Shown here piece by piece: positions 36,674 through 41,644 of a stretch of 41,644 bases of DNA. A program made the translations under genes and the position numbers. Position 1 is the stretch's first letter, and each line of letters opens with the position of its first letter. The stretch spans positions 1 to 41,644 of the forward strand of contig CADCHN010000013.1 in the NCBI GenBank assembly GCA_902801295.1. The letters are read 5' to 3'. The stretch comes from Oscillospiraceae bacterium (lineage in GTDB: Bacteria; Bacillota; Clostridia; Oscillospirales; Oscillospiraceae). The notes below the pieces were generated by a model. It was given only the letters and a program-made list of their open reading frames with translations, ran no database searches and was not told the origin of the DNA.

Positions 36674-37246
36674 TCAAATTTCTCGGATCATCGGCTGCAG
36701 CTGTTGTCCCTCGAACGCGGCGGCGACGGTCTCGCCCAGCAGCGAAAAATCCGCCTGCAGCGAGCAAGGCTTTTTAATGGGATCATCCTGCCGGAAGGGT
36801 ACAAAGTAGACGTTTTTGCGGTTCAGCAGACGCGCGATGTTCTCCGCCGAGCCGCTGAGTCCGTCGTTCGTGGAAAAGGCGATCACCAGAGGCTTTCCAT
36901 TGCGCAGATGGGCTTTGGCTGCCATGGAAACACTGCTGTCCGTGAGGCCATGGGCAAGCTTTGCCAGGGTGTTGCCGGTGCAGGGCGCAATCAGCAGCGC
37001 GTCCATCGGCTCCTTCGGACCGAGTGGCTCGGCGTCACGGATGCTTGTCACGGGTTTGCGCCCTGTCAGCGCCTCCAGCCGGCGCAGATGTTCCTCCGCC
37101 GTGCCGAAGCGGCTGTCGGTGTGCGCGGCCGTTTCGCTCATGATCGGGATCAGATCATAGTCCTCCTTCAGACTTTCCGCCGCGGCGAACAGCGTCTCGT
37201 ACGTACAATAGGAGCCGCAGAGCGCCAGCCCCAGTTTTTTCTTCAT
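36674..37246 (-). CDS. dpaB: Dipicolinate synthase subunit B
   Basis: DpaB/SpoVFB (190 aa) is a flavoprotein-fold subunit that, with DpaA, makes dipicolinic acid from dihydrodipicolinate in the mother cell. The start LGLALCGSYCTYETLF and the middle PMDALLIAPCTGNTLAKLAHGLTDSSVSMAAKAHLR match the family, as does PLVIAFSTNDGLSGSAENI. It overlaps dpaA by 4 nt (ATGA), so subunits are coupled. Some clostridia lack this operon and use EtfA instead; here the Bacillus-type synthase is present. A terminator follows before dnaA. Confidence 0.95.
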   Translation of the reverse strand: MKKKLGLALCGSYCTYETLFAAAESLKEDYDLIPIMSETAAHTDSRFGTAEEHLRRLEALTGRKPVTSIRDAEPLGPKEPMDALLIAPCTGNTLAKLAHGLTDSSVSMAAKAHLRNGKPLVIAFSTNDGLSGSAENIARLLNRKNVYFVPFRQDDPIKKPCSLQADFSLLGETVAAAFEGQQLQPMIREI

Positions 37247-38094
37247 TCCCGTTCCTCCTTCATTGCCAGATCAAATTCCCGCCGCATCAGCTCCGCCGCC
37301 GACAGCGGCGCACTTCTGCCGGGCAGGCCGGGCGCCGCCAGACAGCGCAGCCCGAGGTTTTCCGCCAGATTCCGGTCATAACCGCCCGGCGCCGAGGCAA
37401 GCTCCAGAATCAGCGCCGTTTCCGGCAGACAGCAGAGAAAGTCCTCGCCGAGCACGCGCTCCGGCACCGTGTTGACCACAAAGTCATAATCGCCGTTCAG
37501 CGCGTCAAAGGACGCGGCGGCATAGCCCAACGCCTCCGCCTCCGCGCGCTGTTCCTCACGCCGGGCCGCCACCGTCACCCCGGCGCCCAGCGCCGATAGC
37601 TTGACGGCCAGCAGCCGTCCGATCCGGCCAAAGCCGCTCACCAGAACGCGGCTGCCGAACAGGCTGCGCTCGCTCTCCTGCAGCAGCAGACCGACGGTGC
37701 CCTCCGCTGTCAGCGCGGCGTTTCCGATCACAAAGCCGGGCCGCCGCATCCAGTCCACCAGCTGCACGCCGTGGGATGCGGCCCAAAGCCGCAGCTGCTC
37801 CGAAAAGGCCCCGCCGAACACCAGCTGACCGGGCCACAGCGCCTCCGTGACCTCCTCCATCCGGCAGGGCAGGCGGGCGTATGGCGCGTTCAGCAGCCCG
37901 CCCTTTTCGGCGGGGATGGGCAGGATCACCGCATCCGCGCCGTAGAGCGCGGCCTGCAGATGCTCACTGCGCGCCATTCCCTCCGGCAGCTCCGCCCGCT
38001 CCAGCGCATAGCTCCGCAGACGATCTCCCTCGCGCTGCAGCAGCCCAGCCAACAGCACCGAGCGGCGATCGCCGCCAATGACGGCAACTTTCAC
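37243..38094 (-). CDS. dpaA: Dipicolinate synthase subunit A
   Basis: DpaA/SpoVFA (283 aa) is the NAD(P)-dependent subunit. The N-domain starts KVAVIGGDRRSVLLAGLL and contains YGADAVILPIP. The Rossmann motif VLVSGFGRIGRLLAVKL lies near 150, followed by PERVLGEDF and ELASAPGGYD. GTG 38094 is preferred because GGAGG lies 8 nt upstream; the ATG at 38100 would be only 2 nt from it. A sequence AATACGAT just upstream is a partial match to mother-cell SigK/SigE -10 elements (weak). Divergent from thyA. Confidence 0.94.
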   Translation of the reverse strand: MKVAVIGGDRRSVLLAGLLQREGDRLRSYALERAELPEGMARSEHLQAALYGADAVILPIPAEKGGLLNAPYARLPCRMEEVTEALWPGQLVFGGAFSEQLRLWAASHGVQLVDWMRRPGFVIGNAALTAEGTVGLLLQESERSLFGSRVLVSGFGRIGRLLAVKLSALGAGVTVAARREEQRAEAEALGYAAASFDALNGDYDFVVNTVPERVLGEDFLCCLPETALILELASAPGGYDRNLAENLGLRCLAAPGLPGRSAPLSAAELMRREFDLAMKEERE

Positions 38095-38124
38095 TCGCAT
38101 CACCTCCAAACCATCGTATTCTTG

Positions 38125-38153
38125 TGGACAAGGGGCGGTGACTGTGCTAAAAT
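38125..38153 (+). promoter_or_regulatory. thyA-folA promoter (TGGACA-17-TAAAAT)
   Basis: The -35 TGGACA (38125-38130), 17-nt spacer, -10 TAAAAT (38148-38153). The leader to ATG 38197 is about 37 nt with AGGAGGG. Confidence 0.7.
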
Positions 38154-38196
38154 GAGCGGGTACAATGCATTTTTATTCGACAGGAGGGAATAACAA

Positions 38197-39027
38197 ATGA
38201 GCAGAGCAGACGAAATTTTTATTCAGAATTGTAAGGATATACTCGAAAACGGCATCTGGGATACCGATCGCGAGGTACGTCCCCGCTGGGAGGACGGCAG
38301 CCCGGCGCACACCATCAAAAAATTCGGCATTGTGAACCGCTATAACCTGGCCGAGGAGTTCCCCATCCTCACCATCCGCCGCACCTTCTGGAAGTCCGCC
38401 ATCGACGAGCTGCTGTGGATCTGGCAGGCCAAGAGCAACAACGTCCACGAGCTGCGCACCCGCGTCTGGGATGCCTGGGCCGACGAAAACGGCTCCATTG
38501 GCAAGGCCTACGGCTATCAGCTGGGCGTCAAGCACCACTATCCCGAGGGTGACATGGACCAGGTGGATAAGGTGCTCTGGGACCTCAAGCACAATCCCGC
38601 CTCCCGCCGCATCATGACCAATATCTACACCTTCGCCGATCTGAGCGAAATGGCGCTCTATCCCTGCGCCTATTCGATGACCTTCAACGTCAGCGGCAAC
38701 AAGCTCAACGCCATCCTGAACCAGCGCAGCCAGGACATGCTGGCCGCCAACAACTGGAACGTCGTGCAGTATTCCGTGCTGACGATGATGATCGCCCAGG
38801 TCACCGGCTTTGAGCCCGGCGAATTCGTGCACGTCATCGCCGACGCGCACATCTACGACCGCCATGTGCCCGCCATTGAGGAGATCATCAAGAACGAGCC
38901 CAAGCCAGCGCCGAAGTTCATCATCGACCCGAGCGTGGACGACTTCTACAAGTTCACCCGCGACAGCTTCAAGATGGAGGGTTACGAGTACTCCGAATTC
39001 AACGGGAAGATTCCCGTGGCGGTCTGA
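38197..39027 (+). CDS. thyA: Thymidylate synthase ThyA
   Basis: ThyA (276 aa) methylates dUMP using methylene-tetrahydrofolate. The catalytic Cys157 lies in ALYPCAYSMTF; most ThyA enzymes have a His after this Cys (PCH), here Ala. The nucleotide-binding QRSQDM (about 176-181) and DAHIYDRHV are intact. The segment LAANNWNVVQYSVL replaces the common FLGLPFNI form. Both changes recall, from memory, the Bacillus subtilis ThyA/phage phi3T branch. A strong AGGAGGG site precedes ATG. folA follows after 2 nt, the classic pair, since ThyA produces the dihydrofolate that FolA reduces. Confidence 0.96.
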   Translation: MSRADEIFIQNCKDILENGIWDTDREVRPRWEDGSPAHTIKKFGIVNRYNLAEEFPILTIRRTFWKSAIDELLWIWQAKSNNVHELRTRVWDAWADENGSIGKAYGYQLGVKHHYPEGDMDQVDKVLWDLKHNPASRRIMTNIYTFADLSEMALYPCAYSMTFNVSGNKLNAILNQRSQDMLAANNWNVVQYSVLTMMIAQVTGFEPGEFVHVIADAHIYDRHVPAIEEIIKNEPKPAPKFIIDPSVDDFYKFTRDSFKMEGYEYSEFNGKIPVAV

Positions 39028-39029
39028 GC

Positions 39030-39509
39030 ATGGACGCGATCGTAGCGGTCTATGCCGACTGGGGTATCGGCGACGGAGGCACCCAGCCCGTGGTGCTCAA
39101 GGCCGATCGCGCCCACTTCCGCGCCGTTACCGAGGGCGCGGCGGTGATCGTCGGGCGCCGGACGCTGGGCGATTTTCCCGGCGGAAAGCCTCTGAAGGGC
39201 CGGCAGAATCTCGTCGTCACCCGGCAGGACATCGACATCCCCGGCGCGCGCGTCGTCCATTCCACGGAGGAGGCGCTGGCGGCGGCCGAGGCGTACGAAC
39301 GCTGCCTGGTGATCGGCGGAGCGAGTATCTATCGGCAGTTTTATCCCCACATCAAACGCGTTTATTTGACGAAAATTGATTTAGTTCCCCACTCAGACAG
39401 CTTTTTCCCCAATCTGGACGCCGATCCCTCCTGGGCTTGCATGGAGCGCGGCCCCTGGCTGGAGGAAGACGGCATCCGCTATCAGTTCTGCACCTATGAG
39501 AGAGTTTAG
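39030..39509 (+). CDS. folA: Dihydrofolate reductase
   Basis: DHFR (159 aa) regenerates tetrahydrofolate. The start MDAIVAVYADWGIGDGG contains the WGIG loop. The catalytic acid is probably Asp26 in LKADRAHFR. The NADPH-binding elements are VIVGRRTLGDFPGG and CLVIGGASIYRQFYP. The usual Trp before the catalytic acid (PW, Trp22 in E. coli) is replaced by Val, so the active site is divergent. No strong ribosome-binding site is seen; the 2-nt gap to thyA suggests translational coupling. A terminator follows. Confidence 0.94.
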   Translation: MDAIVAVYADWGIGDGGTQPVVLKADRAHFRAVTEGAAVIVGRRTLGDFPGGKPLKGRQNLVVTRQDIDIPGARVVHSTEEALAAAEAYERCLVIGGASIYRQFYPHIKRVYLTKIDLVPHSDSFFPNLDADPSWACMERGPWLEEDGIRYQFCTYERV

Positions 39510-39515
39510 TGCTTG

Positions 39516-39552
39516 AACAGGCCGGGCGAATAATCGCCCGGCCTGTTTTTTA
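39516..39552. terminator. Bidirectional terminator between folA and spoIID
   Basis: A perfect 14-bp stem AACAGGCCGGGCGA/TCGCCCGGCCTGTT (39516-39529 and 39534-39547) with loop ATAA and a T-run. It lies between convergent genes. Confidence 0.92.
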
Positions 39553-39555
39553 TTT

Positions 39556-40599
39556 CTAAGTCAGAAGCACCAATTCCGTCCCGGGGTAATAATGCGCGAG
39601 GATCTCGGAATACGCCGCGCCCTGCTCGGCCATGACCTTGGCGCCGTACTGACTCATACCCACGCCGTGGCCGAAGCCCGTGACGGTAAAGACAAAAAGT
39701 CCGTCCTCCAGCCGGAGATCAAAGGCTGTGGAACGCAGCGAAAAGAGCCGCCGCAGCTCCGTGCCCTCAAAGCTCACGCCGCCGAGCGCGGCCTCCGCCA
39801 CGCGGCCGCTCGCATCTCGCCGGATCTCGCCGATCCAGCCGTTGGCCGGTCCGGAAAAGTCCGCCTCCGGGTGCAGGGACAGCAGCGTGTCCCGGAAGTC
39901 GGTCGGCCAGCAGCTCACCGTGCTGACGTAATTGGGCACGTCCTCAGCCGTCTCCGGACTGGACACGCTGATGAGATAGGGCCGCGGGTTCCACACCTCG
40001 CCGCAGTCCTCGGTGGCCCCGGCGGAGGAGGAGTGAAAGGCGGCGAACACGGGCTCGTCCCCGTAGCAGAGGATTTGTCCGGCTGTTTCCTCCACGGCGG
40101 TGCGTATTTTGCGCGCTCTCGCCTCATAGTCGTCGCCCCAGCGTGCGCGCAGGCTCTCTTCGCTGAGCCAGGCCTGGCAGCAGCCGGGATCGGCGCAGAC
40201 CGCCGCCTCGCCGTGCTTGTACGCCGAGGCGCTGCTGAGAGTGAAGGTTCGGGCCGCCACGGCCTGGGCCTTCAGCGCCTCTTCGGGAAAGGAGGCGGGC
40301 ATCTCGGCGGCTACCACGCCGCAGAGATAGTCCTCCAGCGGAAGCTCCAGCGTCTCTTCCCCGGCCAGCAGCCGGATCGTATCCGGCAGCGGCGGCATCG
40401 ACGGCGGCGCGGCGGGAGAGAGCGAGGGCAGGGGCAATGGCGACGGTGACGGCAGAGGCGAGACCGTCTCCGTCGGCGGGAGAAGCGGCGCTGCCACGGC
40501 GGTCGGCGACGATTGCGGCGCGGAGCGCGCCGCGGGCGGCTGCGGCAGCGCGATCGTCAGCACCAGCGCCAGCAAAGAGAGCAAAATCGTTTTCTTCAT
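39556..40599 (-). CDS. spoIID: Stage II sporulation protein D (SpoIID), lytic transglycosylase
   Basis: SpoIID (347 aa) degrades peptidoglycan during forespore engulfment with SpoIIP and SpoIIM. A signal anchor (about 4-18) is followed by a Ser/Pro/Leu-rich spacer to about residue 70. The catalytic Glu is expected in LEDYLCGVVAAEMPASFPEEALKAQAVAART. The His/Cys cluster KHGEAAVCADPGCC recalls the zinc site of Clostridioides SpoIID. The C-terminal GFGHGVGMSQYGA is diagnostic. GGGAGG precedes ATG 40599; the longer upstream frame runs antisense through the neighbouring gene. SpoIIP, SpoIIM and SpoIIQ are not in the window. Confidence 0.95.
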   Translation of the reverse strand: MKKTILLSLLALVLTIALPQPPAARSAPQSSPTAVAAPLLPPTETVSPLPSPSPLPLPSLSPAAPPSMPPLPDTIRLLAGEETLELPLEDYLCGVVAAEMPASFPEEALKAQAVAARTFTLSSASAYKHGEAAVCADPGCCQAWLSEESLRARWGDDYEARARKIRTAVEETAGQILCYGDEPVFAAFHSSSAGATEDCGEVWNPRPYLISVSSPETAEDVPNYVSTVSCWPTDFRDTLLSLHPEADFSGPANGWIGEIRRDASGRVAEAALGGVSFEGTELRRLFSLRSTAFDLRLEDGLFVFTVTGFGHGVGMSQYGAKVMAEQGAAYSEILAHYYPGTELVLLT

Positions 40600-40611
40600 G
40601 CGTCGCCTCCC

Positions 40612-40640
40612 TTGACGAATTGGGGAAAGAAAGGTAAAAT
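40612..40640 (+). promoter_or_regulatory. Promoter of the membrane protein gene (TTGACG-17-TAAAAT)
   Basis: The -35 TTGACG (40612-40617), 17-nt spacer, -10 TAAAAT (40635-40640). It begins within the spoIID upstream region, so initiation here and at the spoIID promoter could compete. Confidence 0.65.
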
Positions 40641-40696
40641 AAACAAACAGGCTCTGTGGGCTTGCTAATTCAAAATATGGGAACGAGAGTTTGAAT

Positions 40697-41539
40697 ATGC
40701 AGAACAAAGCTTTGGAAAATACGGTCTTTGTGCTGGCGGCCGGCGCCTTCGGCGTGTTCCTCCGCTGGCTGCAGCTGCAGTTGGCCTTTGATGAAAACGG
40801 CCTGTGCGGGCCGAGCGTGTTTAATGTCATCGTCCCGGTCTTTATCCTGATTGTGGCCTGGGTGCTCCGCCGCCGCATCGGCCAGACCCTGGATGTGCTG
40901 GCTTTGCCGACGGGCTTTCCTTCGGCACTGGGCAACGCCGGCCGTTTCTACGCCTTCCTGCGCTGGCTGCTGGGTGCGATCATGATCGGCGGCGGCGTGC
41001 TGATGATCCGCGGCAGCGAGGTGGAAAAGCTGGTCGTCATGCTGCGTCTGCTCGGCGGATTTGCCATCGTGAGCGGCATCTGCTTCCCGCTGTATCTGGG
41101 CTGGGCCAACCGGGAGATCAAAGCCCGGCAGAGAGGGCTTCTCTGTCTGCTCGGCCTGGCGCCGATCCTGCTCTTTGCGCTCTGGCTTGTCTATGACTAT
41201 ATGAACAACGCCATCAACAGCGTCGTCTGGGCCTTTTTGATCGAGGTGGCCACGGTCAGTACGCTGATGCTGGCCTTCTTCCGACTGGCTGGCTTTGCCT
41301 ATGGGCAGGTTCAGCCGAAGAAAACGCTGTTCTGGCTGCAGTTTGGCATCTTTATGAGCCTGACGGTGCTGGCGGACGATCGCAGTACCGGCATGCAGCT
41401 GGTGTTCTTCTCCGCGGGCATGATGCTCACGCTGGCGGATTTCATTCTGCTGACCAAGCTGCGGGAGAAGACGGAGGAAGAAAAGGCCGACGAGAAACAG
41501 GCGCCGGAACCCTCCGACGGAGGCATCGAAAAACTGTAA
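40697..41539 (+). CDS. Multi-pass membrane protein, unknown function
   Basis: A 280-aa protein with about seven hydrophobic helices (near 10-28, 40-56, 88-103, 114-133, 147-165, 173-193, and 212-250 as one or two) and an acidic cytoplasmic tail (REKTEEEKADEKQAPEPSD). Basic loops such as RRRIGQ and NREIKARQRG indicate orientation. No transporter motif or enzyme signature is visible. ATG 40697 follows a weak GAGAG; an in-frame TTG lies two codons earlier. It is divergent from spoIID, but no sporulation link can be shown. The 105 bp after it hold no recognised gene, only a 6-bp hairpin TTGTGC/GCACAA (41574-41590). Confidence 0.8.
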   Translation: MQNKALENTVFVLAAGAFGVFLRWLQLQLAFDENGLCGPSVFNVIVPVFILIVAWVLRRRIGQTLDVLALPTGFPSALGNAGRFYAFLRWLLGAIMIGGGVLMIRGSEVEKLVVMLRLLGGFAIVSGICFPLYLGWANREIKARQRGLLCLLGLAPILLFALWLVYDYMNNAINSVVWAFLIEVATVSTLMLAFFRLAGFAYGQVQPKKTLFWLQFGIFMSLTVLADDRSTGMQLVFFSAGMMLTLADFILLTKLREKTEEEKADEKQAPEPSDGGIEKL

Positions 41540-41644
41540 AAAAGCGCCCGAACGGCACTTGAACCGAACCAAATTGTGCGGACAGCACAAAAAAGGCCCG
41601 TGATGTAGGCTATACAATTCAAGCAACGAACTGGCACCGCAACT

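Noticed and set aside
41632..41640. T-box-like antiterminator core TGGCACCGC at the right edge
   Set aside because: A 9-nt match is expected about once by chance in a window this size. No stem I or specifier loop is visible upstream, and downstream sequence is missing.
41540..41644. Promoter or RNA gene in the last 105 bp
   Set aside because: TATACAAT occurs near 41611 but has no -35, no tRNA or known RNA pattern is visible, and the sequence is cut by the window.

Overview
The window looks like a chromosomal segment around the replication origin of an endospore-forming, high-GC, gut-type member of the Clostridia. The partial 16S rRNA at the left edge reads like Oscillospirales/Oscillospiraceae (judged by eye, not searched). 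Spore genes (gerA operon, gpr, dpaAB, spoIID), Gram-positive lipoproteins and the dnaA-dnaN-yaaA-recF-remB-gyrB-gyrA order agree with that.

Layout. 1-771: 5' end of a 16S rRNA gene on the minus strand with two consensus promoters, divergent from a germinant-receptor operon in A-C-B order (772-4489). 4495-9393: mfd, with a near-leaderless consensus promoter, and a parvulin-type lipoprotein. 9405-10341: a PadR regulator coupled to a DUF2812 membrane protein, with a palindrome-rich operator. 10392-13922: a minus-strand operon parA-parB-serS-mscL with two perfect parS sites upstream. 13924-17976: gpr, divergent rpsT with a long leader holding six hairpins, a lipid-kinase-like gene and asnS. 18035-23145: a lipoprotein, a peptidoglycan-binding/LysM/M14 peptidase, an MgtC-type protein, an M32 carboxypeptidase and endonuclease III. 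23210-23437: a second hairpin array, bracketed by a 32-nt exact direct repeat. 23454-24164: a membrane-anchored proline-rich protein.

24276-36516 is a closely packed minus-strand run: dnaA, dnaN, yaaA, recF, remB, gyrB, gyrA, a small membrane protein, a SHOCT protein, rnhA, an ABC exporter and a GNAT-like protein. The dnaA-dnaN gap carries DnaA-box-like sites and AT-rich sequence and is the likely oriC. Upstream of dnaA, where rpmH-rnpA-yidC are commonly found, lie dpaA-dpaB, then divergent thyA-folA, spoIID and an unknown membrane protein.

The genes combine replication and segregation (DnaA, DnaN, RecF, gyrase, ParABS), repair (Mfd, Nth, RNase HI), translation (16S, S20, SerRS, AsnRS), thymidylate and folate metabolism, and sporulation and germination. 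The least explained structures are the two tandem hairpin arrays. Their stems have unrelated sequences but the same abutting or overlapping layout. All promoter, terminator and operator calls are by eye; no database search, folding or skew calculation was run.
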